A stretch of 64,000 nucleotides of DNA. Origin: Lineolata rhizophorae (lineage: Eukaryota; Ascomycota; Dothideomycetes; Lineolatales; Lineolataceae). Positions within the stretch are counted from its first letter, which is position 1. Each line of letters starts with the position of its first letter. Of this stretch, positions 11,584 through 22,346 are shown one piece after another. A program made the position numbers and the translations under genes. Below the pieces are notes generated by a model. The model was not told the origin of the DNA. It saw only the letters and a program-made list of their open reading frames with translations, and did no database searches. The DNA lies in contig MU001673.1 in assembly GCA_010093515.1 (NCBI GenBank), positions 562,049 to 626,048 on the forward strand, read 5' to 3'.

Positions 11584-13767
11584 GTACATATTCCACCTCC
11601 GCCAAAACGCCCCTCCCCCTCCCCCTGCCCCCGCCAACCGGCCCCGATCCGAGCGCACCATGCAGCAAGCCAACCGAGTCCCCACCCCATGTCCGCGGGA
11701 GCCTCACGGGCTGGGAATTGCGCGCCTGCCCGCGCGCGCCGCCCGAGCCGACGGGCTGGACCTATGGCGGAGAGCGGAGAGAAGGGCAAGGCGCTCGGCA
11801 TGCATGCACGCGGACGAGCGTGTGGTTCATGGGAAGGTGTATGCGGTTGCGTCAAAGCCTAGTGACCAATGCCGAGAACATTGAAAATGCACGTAGCGTT
11901 GGCTAAGCTGCCTGGCGCGTTGTTGTGTTGTATCGGGATGTTGTGCTTTTTGTTGCGGTAGCGCTGCTGGGGAGGTAAAAGAGCACTCGAGTTGCGCGAC
12001 ACTCCTGGAATAGGTAGGTGGGTAATGGCAAGCTGGATGTTATTGTAGCTGTCAGAGTCTTAAAACAGAGCAGACAGTGTTCCATTCGCAGCCAACCCGT
12101 TGCTCAAGCTGGCTGGCCGACCACATGACCACTCGAACATTTCTTCTATCTCGCGGCTACATAGAGTATCTACCTACGTAGTGCCCGGGTTGGAAGATTG
12201 ATGGTGAGTCGTCGGCGACAACCAGGAGAAGGTTGGGCAGCATTAATTATAGTGGTGGTTCAGGTTCGTTCTCCCGCTGCAGGAAGGGAAGCAAGCACGT
12301 CGATCATTTCCCACAAGGAGTTAATTCTACACCACTTCCAAAGCTCAGGCTCTTGCTCGACGAATTACAAGCATCTCCATTGTACCACCACTAAATACCC
12401 AAGAAACGCCAACACTCAGGCCCAAGCTCGGCCTTGCATCTCTTGCATGCTCGAGCCATCGAAAGAAACTTAGGAAAAACCACCTGTTGCACGACCACTC
12501 GGTTCGATCGTCCCCGGACCCTACCTAACACTAGACACCAACCAGCGCCCCCCATGCAGTAACAATCCTCTATTTGCTTCTCCGCGGCGTCGAAGCGCAG
12601 CGCGTGTCCGCCAGTTTCCCTCTTAGCAGCAAGTCTAGCCGTCGCCCACACCGGCCTAACCCCTATCAGGCAACCGGCAACGCAGCTTCGAGAGCCCGCA
12701 AACCATGGCTCGAGGGAGCCCAGGCACCTCTCGGCCGGGATGATCGTGCATGGCGTAGGACTAGAGCAGAGACGTCGATTGTGCCCGAAATGGGGCAGAA
12801 GAGGATTGCCTGGGGGGGAGCCCAAAGCCTGTCTCTCTCTCTCTTGCACACTTTCTAGAGGACGAAAGAGAAAAGCACAGAGAGGACCCGCCTAAGCACA
12901 ACAGAGGAACCGGATATGAAGGTGGAGTTGAGAGGGAAGGCTAGCTCGTATGCTCTAGCGGCAAGACTGTGAGCATGTACATAGAGCAGCAACAGGCCAA
13001 AGACATCTGTTCTGATAATGTGTACATGAGAGATACAGAAATAGGATTGTCACTGAGCTGATATGCAACGAACCAACGTTTCTTTGCAATTCTTAAATCC
13101 ACTAGCTTCACTTGGTGATTAGCTGAGTACTCATTGGTTTGCCACTTATATATACCAATCAAACCGTTTCCTCAGTGGTTGTATGACGTGTCTATCATTC
13201 ACATCGAGCACATAAGACGGTGGTATGAAAAGTCACACCAACAGTCCTCCACATTTGCCTTGCACCCCATTGATTAGATAAACCAAGCAAGAGGGCACTC
13301 CCGATAACCAAACATATCAAGGGTCCTTTTGCAACCCGTCCAGCCACCATCTTCCGACCAGCTCGACACCTCCAGATTCCACGTTCCGCGCGCATCTTCC
13401 ATCTAGGACCAGCCAGCATCTCAGTGTTGAGTCAATCTGTCCATCCTTTCGACTCTTCGCAATCGGCCAACCCAACAACGCCCTTTCGCCAAAGAGACCA
13501 GTAGACGGACTCCACGGCTTCCACCCACTCACACGACGAGTCAACCAGCTACCAATGTGGTTCCTACCCCATCTGTCGATCGCCCGATGATGTATTAGCA
13601 GCACTACGCTTGCCCGCACGCCCGGTCAATCGACCCAGAGCCGTCGAACCCATGAAGTATCGGCATTGAAAGAAACAGCAACTATAGCCGTCTAACCCAA
13701 AGCCGAGAAACCCCCGTCGTAGCGTACCCGTCATCACCACTGAACACACTTACCACTCTCCCACGCC

Positions 13768-13911
13768 TCACTCGCTCGCTCGCTCACTCACTCACCTTAC
13801 CTACCTACCAACACCAGCGCTGTCCACATTCACCCCAGCCCGAGTCCGTCCGTCCCTCCACTCGCGCCACCCCATTGCCCACGCCAAACCACACCACACC
13901 ACACCACACCG
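13768..13911. repeat. Simple repeats (CTCG/CTCA tetramers and ACACC pentamers)
   Basis: CTCG and CTCA tetramers at about 13768-13795 and ACACC units at about 13888-13911 are separated by C-rich DNA. They look like microsatellites in the region downstream of the small minus-strand gene ending at 14744. Confidence 0.6.
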
Positions 13912-14743
13912 CACCCATACTTCCCCCTCTCCTCCAGCTCCCTTCCAGCCCCATCATCACACCGCGCCTTTCCATACCAACGCGCCCGAGCGATCCCTCT
14001 TCGCCGGTAATCGCTCCGCACTCCGCACCCCACACTCCGCACTCCACGCTCCCGCTCCTCCTCATCCCCTCGCGCCTTGCACGAGCAGCATCACCAGCAT
14101 CACCAGCAGCATCACCAGAATCACGAAACGTTCCAAAAAGTGGTAAAAATATAAAAACAGCCAGGGGAAAAAACCCCATTTCCCACGCGATTCTCACCCC
14201 TCCCGGCCTACCCCTTTTCATAGACGTTGCAAGCTAATGGATATATCCAATTCCCTCCCCCCACCCAAACCCCCCTCCCCCCCCCGGAGGCCTCACGGCT
14301 TGTCTACTCTATCAATCAACCGCACATCCCCCCCCTCCCCCCCCTTTCGTTCCCGACACACCATCCCTCCTCCTCCCCTTGACGACGGAGCTCGTTGCTT
14401 CCCGATCCCAACTCACTCACTCATTTCAGCACACCCATACACAAAAAAAATGGAGGTAGGGAGGGGGGCCCGCAGCGCAGCGCAGCGCAGCCACGCACAC
14501 GCATCCCACACATCTACACGCCCCACACGCTCCACTCGCATACGCAGGCAAGCGTACGTGCTCCCTTTGCAGCCGCAAGCCACGCAGCAATTCCAAGCCG
14601 TCAAAACCCAAGAAAACCAAAAAAAAAAAAAAGGAGGCGCAATCAAATTATGATAATCATAAACAACTCCCGACAACCACACCGCACCGCACCTCACCCC
14701 ATTCATCTCAACCAGGCACTCCTTGCCTCTCTCCCCTCTCCCC

Positions 14744-15540
14744 TCACGCCTCCTCCTTCCTCCTCCCCTTCGACGGGTGCGGACTCGCCGGCAACGGCAC
14801 CTTATCCGGCGCTTGTCCCGCGCCCGCGCCCGTGCCCGCGCCCGCCACCTCCAGCGGAAACGCCTCGCTTAGCGGGCTCCGCCTCTGGCCATTCTTCCTC
14901 ACGCCCAGATTATTTCCGTTCTGGGCCGGCATGGGGGCAGCGGAGGCGGCGGCACCGTTTTGTTTCGACGACGTCGACGACGACGACGGGTCGGAGGGAC
15001 CGGCGGCGGCGGCGGCGGCAGTGCCGGGGGCGGGCTTGGCACCGGCTTTCTTGAGGCGCTCTTCGGTTTCGCGGAGGCGCGCCTCGAGGGCTTCGAGTTC
15101 TTGGTTGCGGGTGACGACGTCGATTTTTCTGGAAAGAAGGAGGGGGGGTTCAGTTAGCGTGGAAGGGCGTGAGGGAGGGAGGGAGGATGCGAGGGGGGGA
15201 GTATCGGTGGTTGAGGAAGGGTTATTGGGAAAAGAAAGGGTGGGGGAAGACGGGGCAAAAGGGAGAGAGAGAGAGAGAGGAGGGGAATGTTTGTGGTGTG
15301 AGGTAGAGCGAGCGATGTTTGTGTTTTGGTGAAAAAGGATCGTGGGGGGTCGAGAGTCGACGGGCTTGTTTGTGTTTGCGTATTGTGGTGGGGAGGGGTA
15401 GGCGAGGCGAGAGGCTGCGGGCGGGAAGAGGTATGAACGTTGTTCAAGACGTACTTCTGGTACACGTCGCGAGAGAGCTCGTCGAGATCATTGTTCATGC
15501 CGAACATTTCGTCCAGCGTGGCAGAGAAGTTGCGGGCCAT
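14744..15540 (-). CDS. Small coiled-coil protein, unassigned
   Basis: Two exons, 15540-15455 and 15128-14744, give 156 aa; the donor is GTACGT and the acceptor CCAG, joined in phase 2. Residues 1-29 begin MARNFSATLDEMFG and continue as an acidic helix. Exon 2 opens with KIDVVTRNQELEALEARLRE, a heptad-rich, charged segment extending to about residue 55 that should form a short coiled coil. The rest is low complexity (Ala, Pro, Ser, Gly) and ends in a basic GRRKEEA tail. The reading frame continuing cleanly across the intron supports a real gene. I do not recognise the family. A small adaptor or subunit of a larger coiled-coil complex would fit, but this is inference only. Confidence 0.7.
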
Positions 15541-16740
15541 GGTTCTGTTTCGGGCGGAAAAAAGCGCCGAGGGAAAACGGCGGTCCGATCGTCAGCTTTT
15601 CGGTGTGATGCGGGGGTGGGAGCAGCGGCTTTGGTGCGTCGTCGACGAGAAGAGAGATGGTTTGGGGGGGTTGGAAGGGGAGAGGTGGAGGGAGAGGCAA
15701 GGAAGGTAAACAGCCAGGAGCGAGGCGGGGAGAAAAGGAGCGAGTCTGGGGGGCCCCGTCGGCGTCGGCGGGCGGAGAAAGGGGAAGCGCGAAGCTCTGC
15801 GTGCCTGCGGGCCGTTGCGCTGCTGGCAGGAGCAACGGGCAGCACCGCAAGCAGCAGCAGCCACGGGCCCGGTCCCGCCTGCCGCCGAGCCGCCCTGGGC
15901 GCCAAAAGTGGGTACTACGTACGACTGCGGCCGGCCGCTGGGCTTCCAGCCGGCGTCGGGGTCCTCCATCGACGCCATCCTGCTTGTTCTCGTCTTCACT
16001 TCTTTTCTTCTTCTTCGCTTATGGATGCCTTTGCGCGGGCGCGTGCTTCTCGGGCGAAGGACGAGGCGCGGCGAGGGGAGAAGGACAGCGCGGGTATCTA
16101 GGCAGGTGCAGGCGCGCGGGGTTGTACGGCCGGGGGAGAAGGGTCGTCGAGCCGGGGCGGTATATAAGTGCTGAGGAGCGGTCGCGGCGCCCGGCGGCGA
16201 CGGGGGCAGAGGTAGCGGGACTTCGTGGCTTGTCAGCCGACGTTGGCGACGTGGACCGGCGGGCGCGCGCGCGCGCGCGCGCTCACGAGGGTTCGAGCGG
16301 CGGCGCTGGTCTCGGACGGCGTGAGACGCTCGACGGGCGCGCGCGCGCTGCGGGCACGACTCACGAGCGCGGCCGGGGGCGGGCAGGCGCGAGGGCCAGC
16401 GGGCGGGCGGCAGGAAGGAGCGATGACGTGCGGAGTGCGTGGCAGCCTGGACGCCTGGGCGGTGAGCGCAAAGGAACGGGCGAGCAGGCGCGACGGACGC
16501 CGGTCGTGGGCGCCTTTTTGGACCGGCCTTGGTGCGGGAGGCAATCGCGACCTTGGAGGCTCAGGTGGGTAGGTGGCGGTGGATGGATTCCCTTAGGCCG
16601 ACAGGCTCCCCGACGGCGGAGCTGCGGGCGCGCCCGGGGGCTCTCACGCAACGCACAGGCACGGCTTCGCTTGCTTTGCTCGCTTGCTTTCCTGGCGCCG
16701 GGAAGGTCCGAATTTAGGCGGCGGGCATGAAGAAGGAGAG

Positions 16741-16782
<42 letters not shown>

Positions 16783-18266
16783 TCAGCAGCAGCAGCGTGG
16801 CAGCTCTTTCAGTGTCTCTCCCCTTGGTGCCAAAATGGTCTCCTGTCAGATCCCAGGGGCCCACCGCGGTGGCCTCCACTCGAGGGCCCGAAAAAGGAGG
16901 CCCTGTGGTCGTTTCGGTCGGACTGGCCCGTCGGGTTGCGAACGACTCGAGCCTTCTCCTGCCTTGGGCCCATTCCGACTCATTTCCGGGCGCGCCATCG
17001 CCCAGGCGGGCCCAGACGACGTAGGTGGCTCCGCAGGCTTCCTTGTCATTCGCCCCAGCTGGGATGCGGGCTTGGTGACGTTTTTCGCTGCGGACCAGTG
17101 GTCTGTCTTCTTCCGTGCATAACGCAAACGCATGTATCGGGCAACTTCTCCATCCTGCTACATACGTATGTACGACGTGCCGGATTGCTGGGTTGAGACG
17201 GGCGCGGTGAATGACGGAGGCCAAAAGGGGGGGAGCGGGGCGGGGTGTGGTGCCCCAAGAGGATGCGGCTGGAGGCTTGTGCGTCCCTTCCGTCCCCCGC
17301 ACTCCGACGCTCTCAGGCGCTGCAGGCATGAAGCTCGTAGAGTCTCCAGCAAGCGGCGGCGAGTCAGGGACCTGAAATGAAGGGTGCCCCGGGGCCTGCG
17401 TAAAGGGTGGCTCATGCCGCGCCGTTGGCCCGTTGTGCATGGGGCCCGTGCACGTGAATACATAGGTACGTGTGTACCACGCACGTACCCAATTTCCGTC
17501 TGCACGTGACGGGCAGGCCAAGGTGACCGAGGGCGGACTGGCGCATCACGTGAACAGCGGAGGCTCGTTGCCAAGCCGGCTGCAGCGGGGCGGACTCGGC
17601 ATTTCCGCCCTGTCGCTCCTCTGGGTTCGCGGGTTGAAGCGAGATTGGCCGAGGTCTGGCAGCGGAAGGTGCGCACGGCCCGACGGTGCCGCCGAGAGGC
17701 TCTCCTCCCTTGCGCTCGCCGGGGCAGGCAGCCAGGCAAAAACCGGCCGCAATCGGTCTCCAGGCACCCCGACCAACCCAGCGCTCTCGCCCACTCGCCC
17801 GCCCTCTCCTTGCACCACCGCATTAACCGCTCGCCCGCCCCGTCGAATTTTCATCTCGAAAAATCCCAGCCGAGCCCGCGGGCGGCTCCCGGTGGATTTC
17901 CGATAGCATCGCCGCGATAAGAGGGCACGCATCGGGCGTTTTCACTTCCTCCCCTTGGCCCGGTCGCGCGCGTCGGTCGCTGGCGCTCCCGCCCGCAAAC
18001 AGCCCCCGGGCGCGTTTTCCTCTCCTCGCTAGGCCGCCTGTGTCCGCCCGGTGGCCGCCCGCACCCCCCCGAAATAACGCGACTGGCAGCGCTGCTTGCT
18101 GGCGCGCCCCCGGCCGACCGCGACGACCAACCGCTTCTCCAGCGCCCGCCTCGCGCAGCCGCCGCCGCCGCCGCCGCCACCACCACCATTGCGAGCAACA
18201 GGCCTTCGATCGACCCCGGCAGGATTTTTTTTTTTTTTCACCCTCTCTCGTGCTGGAGGCCGGGCG
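15541..18266. other. GC-rich intergenic region with repeats and a TATA-like box
   Basis: This divergent interval lies between the coiled-coil gene (minus) and the bromodomain gene (plus). It contains a TATATAAG sequence near 16157, a GC dinucleotide run at about 16263-16281 and a CAG tract at about 16744-16796. Several long open frames cross it on both strands, including a 386-codon one at 16361-17521. They are made of Arg/Pro/Ala/Ser low complexity typical of GC-rich non-coding DNA and show no domain. Confidence 0.45.
16744..16796 (+). repeat. CAG trinucleotide repeat
   Basis: About 13 CAG units are followed by TAT and four more CAG units. The tract is open in all frames and would read as polyglutamine in one, but no conserved protein surrounds it. 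It lies between two divergent genes, about 1.2 kb upstream of the coiled-coil gene start. Confidence 0.8.
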
Positions 18267-21200
18267 ATGCCTGCGGACCTCAGCGCCTACACCCCGCTCG
18301 AGTCGCTGCTTCTGTTCCAGTCGCTGGCCGCCTACGGCATCGAAGCCCAGACCTTCAGCCGGATTTCGGACACGCTCGGGAAGAACCCTTACGTGCGCCA
18401 TGGCGCGACCTTCGACCGCGGCCGCCTGAGCCCCGACGCGCTGCGCGAGCTCTACCTGCGCCTCCTGCGCGAGGAAGCCCTGACCGAGCACCGCCAGCTC
18501 CACCTCCATCGGCCGCAACAGCCCCCCAGCAAGAACGGCGGCAGGGCCGGCAGCGAGCCCGCCGAGCCCGCGAGCCCCGATGGAGACGCCCGCGCCCCGT
18601 CCCCTCCTCGCCCGTCCGCCGCCGCCGCCGACGGCTCCCACCAGCTCTCGTCCCGCAAGCGCAAAGCCCCCAGCCCGGCGCTCCCGTCGGTCCACGAGGC
18701 CGCCAGGCACGCCCACCTCATCCCGCACCTCGTGGCGAAGCTCTACGCCCGCTACCGCGACCACGTGGTGCGCGAGATCCGCGACGAGGAGCGCAGGCAC
18801 GCGGCGCTGCAGCGCGAGATCGACGAGATCGCCCGGGGCGGGTGGGACGAGCGGTTGCGCCAGGACGTGGAGAAGGCCGCCGCGGGCGAGGACGAGGATG
18901 CTGGGTGTCGGGAGCAGCGGCGCGGAAACGAGGGGGAGGAGGGGGAGGAGGAGGAGGAGGAGGAGGAGGAGAAGGACGGGGGAGAGGGGGAGGATGGGCA
19001 GGACGGGGAGCAGCCGGAGCAGCATGTTCATTTGCTGCCGAACGGGAAGGCGCAGGACGAGCGGGATGCGAAGTCTCCAAAAGCAGAGGGCGCACCGCCC
19101 GTGCCTGCCCAGGACGGCCCCAAGCTAGACTCACCGGAGCGGGCAAGCCCCGCCAAGTCGCCGGCTGCGCAGGCTGCTGCGGAAACTACTACGGAAACTA
19201 CTACGAAAACTACTCCCGCTGCACCTGCTGCAGCTCCTCCGGAGGAGAAGCCGCAGGTCGCTCCCGTCAACGCGGAAGCGCACGTTCCTCCTGCAACTGT
19301 CGCTACCGATCATGCGCCTACGGCACCTCCAGAATCGAAGCCAACGGAGCAAACTGCCGCCGGCCATCCGGCTTTCTCGCCCGCAGAAGCTGCCGAACGC
19401 CCAGGCTCCAAGTCCCCAAAGAAGACGAGGAGACCCTCGCAGCAGCCGGCCGGTCAAGCTGGTGCTCCCGCAAAGCAACAGGCTCCGCGGCCTCAACCCC
19501 CTCAACCTCCGCCTCAGGCGCTCCAACCTACTCCATCTCCGGGTCCGCAACAATCTCCGTATGGCGCTCCGCCCACTGCGTACGGTCCTATGCTTGGCCC
19601 GGCTGCCAGCCCTATTCAGCAACATGGTGTCCCAAACCAGGCGCAACTACAGCAACGCTCGCCCTCTTCTCCAAACATCATGTCACCTCATCCCCCTAGC
19701 TTGGCCTTCCCGCCTCCTCATCCGGGCATCTCTCCCTCGGACACTAATGCCCATCCAACCCCCCAGGCAGCAGGGAGATCCCCGCAGCAGCGAAAGAAAC
19801 AGCCTCAACAGGCACTGTCTCCATCGCAGCGCTTCTCTCCGATGCCGACCGGCCAAGCTGGCGGAAGGTATCCCAATTCCGCCGCGCCACCAACTCCAGG
19901 ACCGCCGCAGATGCAGCCCCCGGCGGGGTTCCCCCAGCATCCAGCATACCCCGGACAGCACCCGCCTCCGCACGGAATCTACTCGCCTTCTCCACATCAC
20001 CAGCACCCTCCTGTGCCTCCGCACTACGGTGGGGTCATGCTCCAACCTTTCCAGGTCACACCGCAGACCCCCATGCAGCAACACCACCAGCAATTCGCGG
20101 CTCAGACTACGCCGGCGCAGCATCCGCAGCGGACAACAGCAGCAAGTGCTCCGCCAAAACCAGGGCCTGCCCCTTCTGTCCCGCAACCTCACTCAGTTGG
20201 ACTCCCTATTCCCCAGCCAACGACACCTCATGGCGTGCCGCCAGGCCAGTTCGGTCCTCCGCAGGTTATGCAGGCTTGGCAACAGGCCGGCGGCGCTCCT
20301 CCCCTCTGGCTGCGACCGGGAGGACAGCAGCCGCACGCAACGCCTCTAGTGCCCGCTACCGCACCGGCGGCGCCACACCGGAAGTTCACGGTGTGGAAGC
20401 ACCCGAAGCGCGAGTCGCGTTCGCCCGTCAGGCCCTCCGATTTCGAGTCCATCGACGACATCGAGCAGGCTCCGCCTTCGCCCGCGACCACTCGGCCATC
20501 AAAGCAACCGCGCAGGGGCAAAAAGGACGACGTCGGCGCCGTAGAGTTGCCTCAAGAGACCAAGGAAAAGAAGCCGCGGGGACGAGCAGCCAAAGCCAAA
20601 GCGAAGGACAAGGAGCAGCACGAGGCCGCCCAACAACCCGACACTGCGGAGGGAACCCCAACGGACATGTCTCCTCCGCCACTCCCGGACAGCCAAGCGC
20701 ATCCGTCAGGGCCCACCCCGAAGGCCAAAACGCCCGCGGCCCGCGGAGGCCGCCGCAAGACCGCTGCCGCGACCTCAATCACGCCCGCCCCCGCCGCAGG
20801 CACGTCGCGCACCACGCGCGCCACCAGCACGGCCTCGTCGGTCCTGACGGCCTCGGTCGGCGCGGGCGGTGGCCGCGGCCGCACGCGCTCCACCTCGGCC
20901 GCGTCGCCCGACGCGGGCGGCGTGGACGTCGAAAACGCGCCTTCGGTGGGCGCCGGCGGGCCTAGCTCCGGCACAAGGCGCGCCACGCTTATCAAAAACG
21001 AGCCGAGCACGCCGGCCGCCGCTGCTGCCGCGTCCGCGCCGCCGAGCATCCCGGAGGAGTCGCCGGCCGCCATGGCGGCGGATCTGGAGGCCACGCCGGC
21101 GGCGGCGACGAGGCGCGCGGGGAGGAGGCGCGCGGGCACTGCGGCGGCGGCCAAGGCGGAGGCGGCCAAGACGGCCAAGGCCGAACAAGAAGCCAAGGCG

Positions 21201-22346
21201 GCTGCCACGGCTTCGGGTGCCAAGGCGGCGGGGCCAGCGGCGAGGTCTCGGCGGAAGCGTCGCCGCGGCGACGATAGCGATGACGAGCTGCTTGCCGCAT
21301 CGACGACGGTGTCGGCGTCGTCGACGGCGAAGCGGTCGCCGGGTGGTGGCGGCAGCGCGAGAAACCTGCGCTCGCCGACGGCGGACCCAGCATCATTTGC
21401 TGCCGGTGCTGCCGGTGCTGCTTCGACTGGCCCGACCGGCCGTGGCGCATCACGCACGTCTCTCCCGCCGCCTCCGCCGCGGCCACCTCTAGCTCCACCT
21501 CGGCCAGTCGTCGCGCCCGCCAAAGCGCCGACGCACGTGGTGGCGGCCCGCCAGTTCCCCAAGATGAGCCAGCCGGTGCTCAACGACATCCTGAGCCACA
21601 AGCACGCCAGCCTCTTCTCGAACCCGGTCAAGGACAAGGACGCGCCCGGCTACTCGGACATGATCCGCCGGCCCCAGGACCTCAAGAGCATCCGGGCCGC
21701 CATCGCGGCCGGGGCCCGGGCCGTCCAGGCCGCCACGGCGCCGTCGTCGGCGGGATCCCCCGCCCCGGGCACCCCGACCCCGACCCCGACCCCGGCCCTC
21801 GCCCCGTCCGTCGTCCTCCCCGCCCACGAAGACATCGTGCCCCCGCGCGGCATCGTCAACTCGGCCCAGCTCGAGCGCGAGCTCATGCGCATGCTGGCGA
21901 ACGCGGTGCTGTTCAACGCGGGCGGCAACGGGGGGCTAGCGGCGTGGGTCGGGGGGGGCGGTGCCGGCGCCGGCGCCGGCGCCGGCGGATCCGGCGGCGG
22001 GCCCGGAGGCGGCGGATCCGGCGGCGGCGGCGACGGTGGTGGTGGCGGCGGCGGCGGCGGCAACGAGCCGGACGCGGCGGCCGCGACGGCGGCGGCGGAC
22101 GGCGGCGGCGAGGGCGTCGTGCGCGACGCGCGCGAGATGTTCGAGAGCGTGCATGCGTGCGTGAGTAATTGGCGGGGGGCGGAGCGGACGGTGGAGGAGA
22201 GCCAGGTTGTGGCGCAGGGGGTGGCGGCGGAGAGGGAGAGGGAGAGGGAGAGGGAGAGGGAGGGGGAGGAGGATGGGGAGGGGGAGCGGGGAGCTGGGGG
22301 CGGGGGAGGTGGGCCGGCGAGAGCGGCGAAGAGGAGGAAGGTTTAG
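18267..22346 (+). CDS. Bromodomain protein of the Bdc1/BRD8 (NuA4) type
   Basis: A single exon of 1359 aa. The ATG at 18267 is chosen because MPADLSAYTPLESLLLFQ starts the conserved-looking N-terminal block. A helical, charged segment (about residues 150-230) follows, then a long Pro/Gln/Ala-rich disordered middle (about 230-1090) with basic patches such as SRRKRRRG. A C-terminal bromodomain starts near residue 1096 (FPKMSQPVLNDIL, SNPVKD, PGYSDMIRRPQDL) and includes NAVLFN near 1211, whose final Asn is where the acetyl-lysine-binding Asn lies. The protein ends in KRRK, a likely nuclear signal. Bromodomains read acetylated histones; BRD8 and S. pombe Bdc1 are NuA4 acetyltransferase subunits with this layout. 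Two insertions of low complexity interrupt the bromodomain. The call as a bromodomain protein is secure; the NuA4 assignment is inferred from architecture. Confidence 0.8.
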   Translation: MPADLSAYTPLESLLLFQSLAAYGIEAQTFSRISDTLGKNPYVRHGATFDRGRLSPDALRELYLRLLREEALTEHRQLHLHRPQQPPSKNGGRAGSEPAEPASPDGDARAPSPPRPSAAAADGSHQLSSRKRKAPSPALPSVHEAARHAHLIPHLVAKLYARYRDHVVREIRDEERRHAALQREIDEIARGGWDERLRQDVEKAAAGEDEDAGCREQRRGNEGEEGEEEEEEEEEKDGGEGEDGQDGEQPEQHVHLLPNGKAQDERDAKSPKAEGAPPVPAQDGPKLDSPERASPAKSPAAQAAAETTTETTTKTTPAAPAAAPPEEKPQVAPVNAEAHVPPATVATDHAPTAPPESKPTEQTAAGHPAFSPAEAAERPGSKSPKKTRRPSQQPAGQAGAPAKQQAPRPQPPQPPPQALQPTPSPGPQQSPYGAPPTAYGPMLGPAASPIQQHGVPNQAQLQQRSPSSPNIMSPHPPSLAFPPPHPGISPSDTNAHPTPQAAGRSPQQRKKQPQQALSPSQRFSPMPTGQAGGRYPNSAAPPTPGPPQMQPPAGFPQHPAYPGQHPPPHGIYSPSPHHQHPPVPPHYGGVMLQPFQVTPQTPMQQHHQQFAAQTTPAQHPQRTTAASAPPKPGPAPSVPQPHSVGLPIPQPTTPHGVPPGQFGPPQVMQAWQQAGGAPPLWLRPGGQQPHATPLVPATAPAAPHRKFTVWKHPKRESRSPVRPSDFESIDDIEQAPPSPATTRPSKQPRRGKKDDVGAVELPQETKEKKPRGRAAKAKAKDKEQHEAAQQPDTAEGTPTDMSPPPLPDSQAHPSGPTPKAKTPAARGGRRKTAAATSITPAPAAGTSRTTRATSTASSVLTASVGAGGGRGRTRSTSAASPDAGGVDVENAPSVGAGGPSSGTRRATLIKNEPSTPAAAAAASAPPSIPEESPAAMAADLEATPAAATRRAGRRRAGTAAAAKAEAAKTAKAEQEAKAAATASGAKAAGPAARSRRKRRRGDDSDDELLAASTTVSASSTAKRSPGGGGSARNLRSPTADPASFAAGAAGAASTGPTGRGASRTSLPPPPPRPPLAPPRPVVAPAKAPTHVVAARQFPKMSQPVLNDILSHKHASLFSNPVKDKDAPGYSDMIRRPQDLKSIRAAIAAGARAVQAATAPSSAGSPAPGTPTPTPTPALAPSVVLPAHEDIVPPRGIVNSAQLERELMRMLANAVLFNAGGNGGLAAWVGGGGAGAGAGAGGSGGGPGGGGSGGGGDGGGGGGGGGNEPDAAAATAAADGGGEGVVRDAREMFESVHACVSNWRGAERTVEESQVVAQGVAAEREREREREREGEEDGEGERGAGGGGGGPARAAKRRKV

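Larger units (their letters stand above)
7618..14743. other. Seven-kilobase stretch without a convincing gene
   Basis: No open frame here shows a recognisable domain, and frames of 100-235 aa (such as 10224-10931 and 9081-9725, minus) look like random products of GC-rich DNA. The part near 7.6-8.5 kb probably holds the YPD1 promoter and 5' UTR. From about 13.7 to 14.7 kb the plus strand is strongly C/A-rich, with CTCG/CTCA tetramer repeats at about 13768-13795, an ACACC run at about 13888-13911, and poly-A at about 14617-14632. An inverted repeat around ACGTACGT lies near 11563-11583. Non-coding RNA genes cannot be excluded by eye. Confidence 0.45.

Noticed and set aside
16727-17122. Possible polyglutamine protein starting MKKERE and reading through the CAG tract
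   Set aside because: After the repeat the frame shows no conserved or ordered sequence, no splice partner is evident, and the CAG tract is open in every frame. Treated as a microsatellite.
16361-17521. 386-codon minus-strand open frame
   Set aside because: Low-complexity, includes the CTG tract as a Leu run, overlaps a divergent promoter region and has no domain.
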